This document shows positions 45,501 through 59,900 of a stretch of DNA of 64,000 nucleotides, in pieces. The position numbers and the translations under genes were made by a program. The notes beneath the pieces were generated by a model that saw nothing but the letters and a program-made list of their open reading frames with translations, had not been told where the DNA came from and ran no database searches. Source of the DNA: Melitaea cinxia. Its lineage: Eukaryota > Arthropoda > Insecta > Lepidoptera > Nymphalidae. Within the stretch, counting starts at the first letter, position 1. Each line of letters starts with the position of its first letter. The DNA is taken from NCBI RefSeq assembly GCF_905220565.1, contig NC_059416.1, positions 2,604,001 through 2,668,000 of the forward strand. Direction: 5' to 3'.

Positions 45501-48500
45501 TAGACACCTGCAACATCAGAAGCATCGCAAGCGCGTTGCCGACCCGATCCCCAATCCCCCCAGGAGTTCTGGTCTGGATTGATTGGTTTAATATTTTAAA
45601 AACAGCCTGGGTCAAGCTGCTCCGTCATGTCATATTAAGAGACAGATGATGATCTTTTACAAGTTTTTTGAATGAACCAATGAACAGCAAATGAACCTCG
45701 ATAATATTTGGTCCTCTGTACAGGCATTCTAAGCGTAAGATTTACAGACAAACGCAGTACCTTAATGTGATCTCCAACTAATTCAAATTTGTTCAAGTAT
45801 ACAGGATTAGTTGGTTTAAATAGTACACAATACAGAAGTGAGAGAATGTGTACATTCCGGCAAAGACGGATAGGAAGCCACTTAAGCTTAGGTAGTAGAA
45901 AACACCCAAGAAAATAATGGTGTTAGATAATGTGACTTCAATTAAAAAAATGTTCAATTGTATCAGTAACAGTTGGCTGCGGTGATGCGCAAAGTATGGT
46001 GAAAGGAATGTATGATCTTAAGTAAATAGCAACTCCTACCAATACGGTCATTGTGTATAAGTTGAAATCCTGGCAATGAGTAAGATAAGAAGTAAGTGGA
46101 TGGTAAGAAGAAGGTCGATGGTAGGCAAGTTTAAAGCGACGATTCTGAAACCAGGATGGCATGTATATTGCGGGATTCGAACAACGCAAACATATCTGGG
46201 TAATGTGCCGGAATACTTTGGGCATTTATGTTAACTATATTAAAGTTTTTCAGTGAGTCTGAGAAATAAGAATTTAAAGGGTAAGGCTTTAGATTAACAA
46301 CCGTCGAATTATCTAATTTCAAAATTTGACCGTTTATCGGCATAATTTCGTTACAAAAAAAAAACCCTAACCCATCTAACTTCCAAATTAAACCGTTTAT
46401 CGACATAATTTCGTTACAAAAAAAAACTAACCTATCTAACTTCAAAATGACGGTTCTTAATCTAAAGCTAGCCATTTAAAGTAACATTTAATGGAATGAA
46501 AGTTGTTCTTTGGAAACTGTCTTCGTTGGAATCACTTGACGAAAAAGACGCAAATTTATCGTTAGATGTATTGTTACTGTTTAAAAATGACATCTTATAA
46601 TCTTATACTATACTTGGATATCCAATTTAATAAATTATAATAATATATAATAACCCGTCAGCAGCATTGAAAGTATTTGCTTGATATTTTCAATGTTTAA
46701 CAAAAAATATATAAATAGGTACAGTAATTAGAAAAAACACAATCTATCAAAACCTCCATCACGGCAACTTACAACAACAAAAAAAAAAATGATTTTTAAG
46801 TTAAAATTGAATGTTTAATTTTTTTTTAATAGTTAGTTTTTAATAATTTTTGTAATTACATTCATACTAGCGACCCGCCCCTATTTCGCAGGGGTGCAAT
46901 GCTGATAATTCAAGCCCATAAAAATGTGTTTATTTACGTTATCACATTAAAACCCCCTAAAACTATTAGTTCTGTTACTATATTATGCATGTATTATACA
47001 TATAAACCTCCCTCTGGAATCACTCTATTTAATTAAGAAAACCGCATCAAAGTCCGTTGCTTAGTTATAAAGATCTAAGCATACAGACAGCGGGAAGCAA
47101 CTTTGTTTTATACTATGTAATGATGATAATTAGTTCTATCTCGATTTGTGAATGCTATTCTATTTTTTACTATTTACTATTAATAAGATTTTGATAATTA
47201 GGTGCTTAGTAATTTTTTTGTAAAACGAAAACATTAGACTTTTTTTTTATGTCACTAGGTCGGCAAACAAGCGTACGGCTCACCTGATGGTAAGCGATTA
47301 CCGTAGCTTATAGACACCTGCAACATCAGAAGCATCGCAAGCGCGTTGCCGACCCGATCCCCAATCCCCCCAGGAGTTCTGGTCACCTTAGATTTGATGA
47401 AATGAAAAAACCGAAAATAAAAATCATCATATCAAAAATTTCGCTCTAGCGGGTACATCGTTCCATAGCTTAATTGGATAGAGCGCCGACACGGCCAGTC
47501 GGAGACGCGGGTTCGAATCCCGCTGGAGCGGTCAATTTTTGATATGATATTCAAAAATGTTTAGAATTCCTAATGTGAGGGTAACACAAAAATAATATCG
47601 TACATATCTCTTAATCTCTTATTCTTATTGTCTTCATATACACGGTGCTCACTGAAAATCAGTGTTGGGGCAACGATGTCTCAATGATACTATGTGAGCG
47701 TCCGATTGGTGACATTATATTTTATATTAAAATCAAAAATACTGTTTTTAAGCAGTATTGTGTTCCTGTTGGTGAGTAAGGTGACCAGAGCTCCTGGGGG
47801 GGGGGGGGGGATTGGGGATTTGGTCGGCAACGCGCTTGCGATGCCTCTGGTGTTGCAGGCGTCTATAAGCTACGGTAGTCTCTTACCATTACCATACCAT
47901 AGCGGAGTTTTCTGTAGTTCAATGTGTACAATACTCAGTACATTATTTGGATAAATCTCGTAGGGTTCAGCCTGCGTTTGCAATATGAGCGGAAAAAATG
48001 TAATTATTTACGACATTAAATTAGAAAGCTCAAAAATAACAGTACTTCTCCTCCTTCCTCTTCAATCACTCTATCTATTAAAAAAAAAAAACCGCATCAA
48101 AATCCGTTGCGTAGTTTAAAGATTTAAGCATACATAGAGATATAGGGACAGAGATAGCGACTTTGTTTTATACTATCTAGTGATGATACACTAATGTCTA
48201 TCAATAGTCACTTATCATTATCTAATCTACAACTCAGTTGCCTGGTAGATATTACTATTTATCAAGTGGTATAAGATATATTTACGACGCGTTGGCGCAA
48301 CGGTCACAGCCATGAATTGTACCTGTTGTGCTGGCGGTTGCGGGTTCGATCCCCGGACATGACAAACATTTGTACTGGCCATACCTACTGCAGTCCTTGT
48401 GGGTCTCCCCACCGTGCCTCGAAGAGCACGTTAAGCCGTCGGTCCCGGTTGTTATCATGTACACCTGATAGCCATCGTTACTCATAGTAGGGAATATATT

Positions 48501-51500
48501 CGTCAACCCGCATTGGAGCAGCGCGGTGGATTAAGCTCTGATCCTTCTCTTACATGGGGGAAAGAGGCTTATGCCCAGTAGTGGGATATTACAGGCTGAA
48601 GCGTATAAGATATATTATTTTAGTCGACGCGTTGGCGCAGCGGTCACAGAACTGGCTGTGGCGCTGGCGGTCGCAGGCTCACATCAGACATTTGTGTTGG
48701 CCATAGAAATGTTCGTCGTGGTCTTGGCGTTTGTGCTTGTATAATTATTGTTTCCGTATTGTGGGCCCCCAACACAGGAGAAAATATATCTGTATACAAT
48801 AAATTGTTTACTAATTTACTTTTATAACTAGCTATACCCGTGCGAATAATTCGCACTAAATAAGTTAACAAAATTGCAAAAAAGTATTTATACGTGAGTG
48901 GATTTGAAATTGACCAAAAAAATGTACTGACCGTCAATCATGGTGGCATTGCTGTATTCATGTATTGTGTCAATATATATACATTTAAAGCCTTCATTTA
49001 AACTAATTTTCTTACAATCTTAATGTAAAAATATTTCTGTCATCACAACAAAGGTTTATTTTTCTGTCCTGACAATAAAATAAAAAAAAGGTTCTAACTA
49101 AAAAAAAAAGTAACGAAATATAAAATGAGTGTTGTTTTTTCTTTACACACACATAATTATATATATAATTTTAATAAATAATTAATTTACAAAAACAAAA
49201 GTAATAATATTTTTTTTAGTTTTTGATGCCGGCAGAGCAAGCTGTTACTTATAAAATGATATATAATTTATATGGAGTAATTGTAAGGTTTTTTCTTAAA
49301 AGGGAAGCAAACAACTTTAGCGTATTATATATGACAATTTTAATGAAGAAACTCAATCAACAACTTAGTAAACTCTGGCTCTTCTTGTGTTTATAGTTTT
49401 CGAATGGCACACATGTTTCCCGACTGCGTGGGTGAAGTGGATGTTATATCAGATGCGGAGTGTATAAAGAAACTACTTAAATTGCCTTATCAACCCAATG
49501 GAACGGTAACGATTTATTATTTTTTATATCCTTAAAAGTTAGGATATTAAGGTTAAAGATAATTTATTTCTCAAAAGAATAAAATTAACTTACATGAGAA
49601 ATTACGCATAATGAAATTAAACAAAAATTTATATGTTGGGTACATCGCAATACAATATATAAACAATTCATAGTTGAGACAAGAAACGAACAATATGTAG
49701 GGTAGAATTTTATTAACGGTAGAAGATCCGAACCTAAGTCGATCACCGAGCTGATAATAGAATGAACTGATAAGTTGATAACATAGGTACTTTATAATAC
49801 ATTAAGTATATTTGATAATATATTAAAAATGGGTTTGCCCTAAAAATATTACTAATTTTAATTATTTAAATTATTTTTTTTCTCCTTCCCCTTCCCTTCC
49901 CTCCGGCCCCTACCCCTTCCCCGTCCCTTGCTCCCCTTCCCCCCTCCCCCTTGCTCCCCTTTCCCCTAACCCCCCCTTGCTCCCATTCCCCCCTCCCTCT
50001 TGCTCCCCTTCCCCTCCCCCCCTGCTCCCCGTCCCCCCTCCCTCTTGCTCCCCTTGCCCCTTCTCCCCTCCCCCTCGCTCCACTTCCCCCTTCCCCGCCC
50101 CTCGCTCCCCTTCCCCCATCCCCTCCCCTTGCTCCCCTTCCCCCTCCCTCTTGCTCCCCTTGCCCCTTCCCCCCCCCCCTCGCTCCTCTTCCCCCTTCCC
50201 CGCCCCTCGCTCCCCTTCCCCCTACCCCTCCCCTTGCTCCCCTTACCCCCTCCCTCTTGTACCCCTTGCCCCTTCACCCCTCCCCCTTGCTCCCCTTACC
50301 CTTTCCCCTCTCCCTCTTGCTCCCCTTGCCCCTTCCCCCCCTCCCCCTTGCTCCCTTTGCCCCTTCCCCTCCCCTTGCTCCCCTTACCCCTGCCCCGCCC
50401 CTTACTCTTCTTCCCCTCCGCCCCGCCCTTTCCTCACCCCGCCCCCTGCCCCCTTCCTTTCCACTTTAAATTATATATAAGTACTACTCTTTTAACTTGA
50501 ATTTATTAAATTATCCATTCTTTCATCCTTTCATTGCTGCACAACTAGTGAATTTTTTTAATCAAAAACAAGACTAACAATTATTAGACAATATCTTACA
50601 CTAAGCAACCTTAGCATTCACGGTTATAATAAATTAAAAAAAAAGCATGAATATTTTCACCAATGTCCGCTGAATGGAAAAGACAGGTTGGTATTACAAC
50701 CTATATAAAATTTTGTATTATTATGATAAGTATATACATTATTTTCAGGTGAGCATGATGGTCCACAGAGTAGAGAACACGTTGTTATTGGACGATTTTG
50801 ATATTTACGAGTATCTGATGAAGTCGGAATGGTCTTGGCTGAAGGATTTCTTCTATGAAAACATACTCAAGACAATGTCTGAAAAGGTAAGTTTTGATAA
50901 ACTTCACAAATTTCATACTTTCTATGTAGACATTAATTATTTTATCAGGATTTCTATAACATTATTGAATTACATTGTATTTATAATTTTAAGTTAAGTT
51001 TTAAGGAATGATGAAATAAATATAAAAATAAAATAAATTAGTACGGAATTTTCAGTAAATTTGATTTAGTAATGCGTTGCGTTGTGTGTATTAAGGTTTT
51101 ATGCCAAGTAAATACGCGTTATCAAAGATTTCTCAAAAATTTGTTATCAAGATGTCAATGAAATTTAAATATGACCACACGATAAACATTAACTTTCGAT
51201 TAAATTAAAAATCATCAAAATCGGTACACCCAGTAAAAAGTTATGCGGTATAATACAACGTAGGTTGACGGTGAAGTAAAAACGCATTATTAGATATAAC
51301 TCGAAAAGTTGTTGTTAGATCTCAAATAAATTTAAGTGGGACCAAATGACACACCACCTTTCGATTAAAATTTTTTTTTGTCGAAATCGGTCCACCCAGT
51401 CAAAAGTTCTGAAGTAACATACATAAAAAAAATATACAGTCGAATTGAAAACCTCCTCCTTTTTTTGAAGTCGGTTAAAAATTGACATTAATTGTTATTT

Positions 51501-53927
51501 CATTACAGTGATGTTAAAGTTACTTTTGTACCAAATGGCGCAAATTATTTTTTCTTAAAAAAACTATAAAAGAGATGTTACACTTCCGCTGATGTTTCTA
51601 TTTATATATTTTATTTGAGTATTCTTTTGACCCTAGCAACCTGTACAGGACCAACAGAAAAATGCCTAAGTGTATAATAATGTTTACCTATGACGTCGCA
51701 CGCATCATCTAGTATCATCATGTATATGTTTAATTATTTGAATATTTATTATAAATTTGTTGTAACTTGTACACCTATGCTGACGCTAGACTGTTTCCTT
51801 TGCCCTAAGGTTGCCTGGAAGAGATCACTTTTTAGCGATAAATAATATATTGCTAATTTAATTTTTCTTTCTTTGCTATGTATCATTTCTGTTTTTGGTG
51901 TACAATAAAGTGTATTATTATTATTATCATCTATTATAATGTCTAATATTTCTAGGAACGTATGTCCCTAACGTTGGCTCCAGTCCCTAGTTCGGCTCTG
52001 CAATTGACACATAAGTTTCTATCACATAGCGTTGTGGAACTGCCAGAGCCTTTGCCGAGTGATGTTCCACATACTCCGATGTGTTTACCTGGTGAGTTTT
52101 GATATTATTTAAATTTTAATCTATCTATATAAATAAAACTAAATTGCTGAAATGACTATCTGCGCATAACTTTCAAACATATATATAAAAATTTATAATT
52201 CTTTTTTTGTATTCATTATTGTTATATTCATATTTTAGTTATTTTATTCTGAATAAAATAACTAGAATTCTGTTTATAGTTATTTGTTCAATTAAGTAAA
52301 AAACAAAGCGATTATGACACGTTTGATACAAAAATAAAGTATTATACTAATGTAAAATCGTAAGATACAATCAAATGCTTTTAACAGTTGAATGTATCTC
52401 GATAGGAGTTAAATTCTAATATATACGTACTATTAAATTAAGACTCCTTGTAATTTAAATTAAATCTCTTAAAAAGGAATATAGATTTAAAAATACGCTT
52501 TGTTTCATAAATTAATTATTAATAATTTAACATAATAAATTAAATAAAATAAATTTAAATTTATTTATTTATTTTAATTTTTATGCACGAAGTTATTAGG
52601 ACTTATTGTATTATACCTATTTTATCATTTAATCAAAATGTATAATTGTTTTTTTAAGGACCTTTCCTCCCCGATCCCGAAACCAAACCAGAGGAACTAA
52701 ATAATGAAAAGAATTTCAATCGTAACGTACTTTGGACATTCGAAGATATTCATATGTTGATTGGAAGCAACTTACCAATATTCGGTGACAAGGACCGACC
52801 TTGTGTCAGTCTGCGCTTAAGAGATGCGAGGGAATCGATAAACGTACTAACAGGCATTGACTACTGGCTCGATAATTTAATGTGTAACGTGCCAGAAGTA
52901 CTTATGTGCTACCATTTAGATGGAATAGTACAAAAATACGAACCAATGAAGACAGAAGACCTACCCAATATGGAAAACTCAAAATTCTCACCGAAAGTTA
53001 TAAGAAATGTCGCTCAGAATATTCTATCGTTTCTGAAATCGAACGCCACGAAGGCCGGTCACACTTACTGGCTGTTCAAAGGGCCTCATGATGATGTTGT
53101 CAAGTTATATGATTTAACATCGCTCTGTCCGGACAATATGGATAATCCATTCACAACGCCAGTGGCCATGTTGTTGTATAGAGTGGCAAGGAACATGAGG
53201 CTTATGAACAGGTCTAAACATGTCAGGCAGCTGTTAGAACATGTTGTGGAACTCTTGCAAGAGGAACGGTACCCTCAGATTATGGCGTCTTCGCATTATA
53301 TGTTAGCCGATTTGTATGTGCCAGCGACTACAAATCCCGCTAGTCCGAATTTTAAAGGTATTGTTTATATAAATATCAGTTTTTTTGGACAAGTTTTTTT
53401 ATGTTTAGAGTACTAGACGGTTCATACGGGTCCCAAAGTATGGTCGACCATGACTCATCTGCCTACTGCATTAAATCTTATATTTATAAAAAAAGTATAT
53501 ATGTATATACACCGCGTTTCGAAACAGGTCCTTACATTTAACTGCGATGTCAGAATCGATATTATATTTTTGAACACATATCAATAGCGTTGAAGTAGCC
53601 AAAACAAGAATTCTTTACAGACACTTCGGAACACAGTACCTTACCTTATTTGAATTTTAACGTTTTGTTTCTAGAGGAAAGCTCAGATTCTGAAGAGGAA
53701 GCCGATTTCGGTAACTACGCTGAGTTTCCACCCAAAGCCAAGCCAGAAGCTGATAGTAGCAAGCGAGATAAAAATAATGACGCCAACGACACAACGGATG
53801 AGGTAAATCATTTCCAATAACATAAAACAAGGGTTGAGTTGGACATGGGTTTTTTTCTATTTATACTAATTAATTTAAATTATAAGTTTGAGCATATATA
53901 TATATATATATATAAATATTCATTACC

Positions 53928-53965
<38 letters not shown>

Positions 53966-56900
53966 GGTAATGAATTTTTATATAAAATATTAGCATTCTG
54001 CACTCCTTTATATAAACTATTAGAGTGGGAATTCATACTCCTCCATCCGAGCAATTAAAACGTAAAAAGGAGTACAAAGTTTTTGCTTCACGTATTAATT
54101 TAAAGGATACAAGGATGGAATTCCTCAAGGATCGCAGCTGAAGTTTTTTTTAATAATATTCATTAAAATTGTTGACATCAAACGTTTTTATTTAATCCAT
54201 TTATAATTTCAATTATATATCGCCTCTTCAAAAGACGGGTATATATCCGTTTTCATAGACAGTTTACACCCGATAAAAAAGGGCAAATAACCTTGCCAAA
54301 ATAGTTATCACAAAGAAAGTTTAACTGAATGTGTATGTGTGTGCATATTCGTTTTCATGGACAGTTCACACTCAATTAAGAAGTAAAACTTACCGATGCA
54401 AAAAGAAGATAGTTATCTCACAGATAATAATAATAATATCTTTATTTCACAAACTTAGAACTATATTACAATGATAATGTGGCAACAATATCAGAAGTAA
54501 TGAGATTAGCATCTGTAACCGAACAGTTGTGAACAGTAATTATTTATTATACGATAATAGGTGCCAGGAAATATACATATATCTTATACATTCATTTAAT
54601 ATGTACATTAGCTTTAAGTTTGTAAGACGACTAGTGCAAACTTCTAAATTATTTCATGAATTGTTTTAATATGCGAGTTTGTGAGTGTGTGTTTCGTGTG
54701 TGTGTGTTGCGTGTGGGAGAGTGTTATCTGTGTCTGTACGTAAGTATGTATTAAGTTTGTTTGTCTAAGATTGTTGAGACGATGTTCCTAAGTGTCCGTG
54801 TGTCTCTGTGTGACAGGGAGCGGTGGGCGGGAAGGCAAATGGAGAGGATGTGGGGGAGGCAAATGGGGAGGCTCAGGGGGAAAGTCAGGGTGCGTTATCG
54901 TTGTGTACGCGTGGACTCGCTCTCAAGCACATCGGACACCGAAGCGCCGTCACGCAATCGGTAAGTCTTACTTACATTTACACATTACTTTTTATTTGAT
55001 TGTTGTTTTTGCTACCTTGACTTTTTGTTTTTGTTGGATTTTTCTTGAGAATGTAGCATTTTTGTTACATTCCTTAAATGTGTACATATATTCAATCACC
55101 TCATGGCGAAATAAATATTTTCGTTTCATTTCAATTCATTATTTGAGGCACGGATTATGGTATCTGAGTATAAAAAGCGGGAAATTAGTTTTATTTACTA
55201 TAATCTGATCAATTCATACATACGGTTAAATTGTCTAAAATTGTCTGCTTATGAAAAAAAAAAAATGTGTTTGGTTGAAATTCTTGAAATGTCCTATTCC
55301 CGTAATGTGTAAAAATTAAAAAAAAAGGGAGTTATCGACTATAATGGTAAAAAATGTTTTATCTTTTGTATTCACGTACATCTAGAAATAAATATTTCAG
55401 TTAGCATATACAAGGTTAAAATTAGTTCAACAATTTTTTTTAATGTAACTTGATCGGCAAACAAGCGTACGGCTCACCTGATGGTAAGCGATTACCGTAG
55501 CTTGTAGACGCCTGCAACACCAGAAGCAACGCAAACGCGTGCCGACCCTATCCCCCAATATCTTTATATTGGCAAAATATACAATTTTTATTTTTTATTT
55601 ATTAATTATTATTTTTTTTTTTTAATATTTTACAGGATAAAAAAACTAAGAGCGATGACAACAAATGTCTGGGACTCGAACCCACAACTCGTTGCGGAAA
55701 GGCGTTAAAGCATGCCCTTAAGGGACTTAATGCTTTGCATCATATCGCTACCAACAAATCTCAGGTATGTTTAATTTTATTTCGATAATATTATTAATAT
55801 TAGTGTATTTATTTATTCCATAGAATACAAGAAATATGTTATTATTTTTGTTTAAGTGACTAAAATTTTTCACTGTTTTGGGATTTATTAAAACGAAGTA
55901 CTGGGTAATTCCAAATAATTTTATTAATTTTCCCAATATATTTTACGAGCCCATAGTCAATGATAAAAGAAGATAAAAACAATTAAGAACACTTGTTTTC
56001 GCTTATTTTGAAGGAAGAAGAACGCGAGCGTCTCAAACAACAAATATTAATAGAGGAACAGAATCCAAAAATGGCCAACCCTTATGAACCAATATCAATG
56101 AACTACTCACCGCTCAAACGAAACAAGAATCAAAAAGAACACATGGCTAGGAGTAGAAGACGAAAAAAAGAAAAGAAAATTCCAGAAAAATCTGGAAACT
56201 ACACGAAAGAGACCGAATCCAACATAGACAAGAACGCCATATTGGTTAGAAGAGAAAAGAAAAAACTACCCACTTGGAACGATCCGAATAGAGATAACAA
56301 TTTCGCTTGGAAACTACATTTAAAAACGTTGCTATACGAAAAAATATGTCTCACATACGCGACATTAGCAGAATACAGCTATTCAAACAAACAATATGGT
56401 TTTTCTCTCAAATATATAGCAATGGCTAGCAAGTGCCAGAAGTTGCTGAGCAATATGATCATAAAGAGTACGGTAGTCGATGCCGGTTGTCTACTTGGCC
56501 GTATCGGGGATAATTTCTTCCAGATAAGCAAAAATTGGGCCAAGTTGAATCTGTTTGAGGTGCAGTTGGAAGTGGATCATGAGTTCGATAAACAAATAAA
56601 ATTGGAGATTGAAAGAGATCTGTCGGAGGAAGTTGACGGGAATGCTGGGAGTGAGTTTAATCTGAGTGAGTTCATTTTTTACTTTATGACTATAATCTAT
56701 TAAATCGTATGGTGCATATAACATGAAATTTTTGAGTGGCATTCTCTTAAGAATGTCTTCTTTATCATGGTCCGTCTATTTTGACTATATTGAGATGTAA
56801 TAAATAGATTATGTTAACTATACATACTTATTAACCATTATATACTATGTGACCTAATTCTGTAGTTATTTAATGTAGTATGATCTATTGCAAATATAGT

Positions 56901-59900
56901 CACTATCTATTTAGCAGTCTCGGGTTTCATTCCTCTCTCAGGGCACCACTTTACAATATATTTTGAATCGTTGTTGGCAGACATTAGGTATTCTAATAAG
57001 AGTGCTAGTTGTTAATTTATGATCGTTTATTGCTAGGCATAATCCTCCAAAATAGCCTTCCTAGGTTAGTGTCGCTTGGGTGAAAACTAGTTACTCCTTG
57101 TGACTTATTTGAGTTCGCCTATCTACCATTAGGAATCTATAGACATCACGTTTGCCTGAGGAGGCATTCCAGCAACTAAAGGCATAAATGCTAACAACAG
57201 CACATTTCAACGGCGTCATCGGTGCAACAAAGCCAGCCCTGCGGTCACCGACTCGCCTGCCCAGCGTGGTGACTATGGGCAAAACAGATGAGTTCGCGCC
57301 ATATTTGGCGTGAACTTATGAAGGCCTATGTCCGGCAGTGGACTGTGATAGGCTGAACTGTGTATGTGTGTGTGTGTGTGGGCGTGTGGGCGTGTGGGCG
57401 CGTGGGCGTGTGGGCGTGTGGGCGCGTGGGCGCGTGGGCGTGTGGGCGTGTGTGTGCGTGTGTGCGTGTGTGCGTGTGTGCGTGTGAATTAGATAATACT
57501 GCAAGATTTCCCGAAAGTGGTATGGTACCAGAATAAGGTTTTCAGTTGGGGTTGGATTACTTCTATTTGGGAATGTTATCTTCTCGGTTGAACTGTGTAC
57601 TTTGTATTCATTGGTAGTGTCCAGGGCCAAGTTCTAAAACCTTGAACACAATCTTAACTTTTGTTTGGCTCTCGTTTGGTCTCTGTTATAGTCATTAAGG
57701 TGTGTTGCTATCCTTCGTCGCTTTAGTTCGCGCCAAAGTTACATCTGTATTTGTTGAAATGTGCTGTAATATGGAATCAAAATAGCAACAAAACACCCCA
57801 TACCACATATTTCGCGATGGTATAGAAACCTTTCGTGTTAGGACGAAATCGGCTTTAACTTTAAAAACTTCGAGCTTAAGATGGCACCACCACCACTACC
57901 TCGCCTACTGTCGTTCGCACCTCGTGTCCAACTGCCTCGAACTCTCAACAGACATAAGGCTGCCCGCGAGCGAGATAGACGCCATGCTGGTCGCGTGCTG
58001 CTACTACCGGCGCGCGGCCGCCGCGTCTCGGGACGGGCCCGGGGGCGCGGCGCAGCGCCGCGACGAGCTGCTGCGGCGCCGCGCCTCCGTGTGCAACGAG
58101 CTGGCCGTGCGCCACATGAACGACGCGCAGCGTGAGTACACCACCACTACCACCACTACCGCCACTGCTACTGTTGCGACGAGCTGCTGCGGCGCCGCGC
58201 CTCCGTGTGCAACGAGCTGGCCGTGCGCCACATGAACGACGCGCAGCGTGAGTACACCACCACTACCACCACTACCGCCACTGCTACTGTTGCGACGAGC
58301 TGCTGCGGCGCCGCGCCTCCGTGTGCAACGAGCTGGCCGTGCGCCACATGAACGACGCGCAGCGTGAGTACACCACCACTACCACCACTACCGCCACTGC
58401 TACTGTTGCGACGAGCTGCTGCGGCGCCGCGCCTCCGTGTGCAACGAGCTGGCCGTGCGCCACATGAACGACGCGCAGCGTGAGTACACCACCACTACCA
58501 CCACTACCGCCACTGCTACTGTTGCGACGAGCTGCTGCGGCGCCGCGCCTCCGTGTGCAACGAGCTGGCCGTGCGCCACATGAACGACGCGCAGCGTGAG
58601 TACACCACCACTACCACCACTACCGCCACTGCTACTGTTGCGACGAGCTGCTGCGGCGCCGCGCCTCCGTGTGCAACGAGCTGGCCGTGCGCCACATGAA
58701 CGACGCGCAGCGTGAGTACACCACCACTACCACCACTACCGCCACTGCTACTGTTGCGACGAGCTGCTGCGGCGCCGCGCCTCCGTGTGCAACGAGCTGG
58801 CCGTGCGCCACATGAACGACGCGCAGCGTGAGTACACCACCACTACCACCACTACCGCCACTGCTACTGTTGCGACGAGCTGCTGCGGCGCCGCGCCTCC
58901 GTGTGCAACGAGCTGGCCGTGCGCCACATGAACGACGCGCAGCGTGAGTACACCACCACTACCACCACTACCGCCACTGCTACTGTTGCGACGAGCTGCT
59001 GCGGCGCCGCGCCTCCGTGTGCAACGAGCTGGCCGTGCGCCACATGAACGACGCGCAGCGTGAGTACACCACCACTACCACCACTACCGCCACTGCTACT
59101 GTTGCGACGAGCTGCTGCGGCGCCGCGCCTCCGTGTGCAACGAGCTGGCCGTGCGCCACATGAACGACGCGCAGCGTGAGTACACCACCACTACCACCAC
59201 TACCGCCACTGCTACTGTTGCGACGAGCTGCTGCGGCGCCGCGCCTCCGTGTGCAACGAGCTGGCCGTGCGCCACATGAACGACGCGCAGCGTGAGTACA
59301 CCACCACTACCACCACTACCGCCACTGCTACTGTTGCGACGAGCTGCTGCGGCGCCGCGCCTCCGTGTGCAACGAGCTGGCCGTGCGCCACATGAACGAC
59401 GCGCAGCGTGAGTACACCACCACTACCACCACTACCGCCACTGCTACTATTGCGACGAGCTGCTGCGGCGCCGCGCCTCCGTGTGCAACGAGCTGGCCGT
59501 GCGCCACATGAACGACGCGCAGCGTGAGTACACCACCACTACCACCACTACCGCCACTGCTACTGTTGCGACGAGCTGCTGCGGCGCCGCGCCTCCGTGT
59601 GCAACGAGCTGGCCGTGCGCCACATGAACGACGCGCAGCGTGAGTACACCACCACTACCACCACTACCGCCACTGCTACTGTTGCGACGAGCTGCTGCGG
59701 CGCCGCGCCTCCGTGTGCAACGAGCTGGCCGTGCGCCACATGAACGACGCGCAGCGTGAGTACACCACCACTACCACCACTACCGCCACTGCTACTGTTG
59801 CGACGAGCTGCTGCGGCGCCGCGCCTCCGTGTGCAACGAGCTGGCCGTGCGCCACATGAACGACGCGCAGCGTGAGTACACCACCACTACCACCACTACC

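Larger units (their letters stand above)
43865..47385. repeat. Direct tandem duplication, units of about 1.7 and 1.8 kb
   Basis: 43865-45576 and 45577-47385 are nearly identical. The left unit lacks about 100 bp (relative to 46219-46331) spanning the left end of a small transposon; otherwise only isolated substitutions (for example 44706 against 46520) and poly-A length differ. The units contain LINE endonuclease sequence, a transposon end, and two interspersed-repeat fragments. Confidence 0.93.
43101..49396 (+). other. EDRF1 intron 2, 6.3 kb of mobile elements
   Basis: Holds a reversed LINE 3' end (43140-43280), the LINE fragments and 1.7-1.8-kb tandem duplication (43600-47385), two tRNA-derived SINEs plus a shorter one, and other repeats. 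No EDRF1 exon seen inside. Confidence 0.7.

Noticed and set aside
49951..50500. Three overlapping 166-172-codon Pro/Leu/Ser-rich ORFs
   Set aside because: All three frames of a C/T minisatellite are open; no conserved protein pattern.
57881..58135. ORF starting MAPPPLPRLL
   Set aside because: Out of frame with the conserved EDRF1 reading that joins exon 12.
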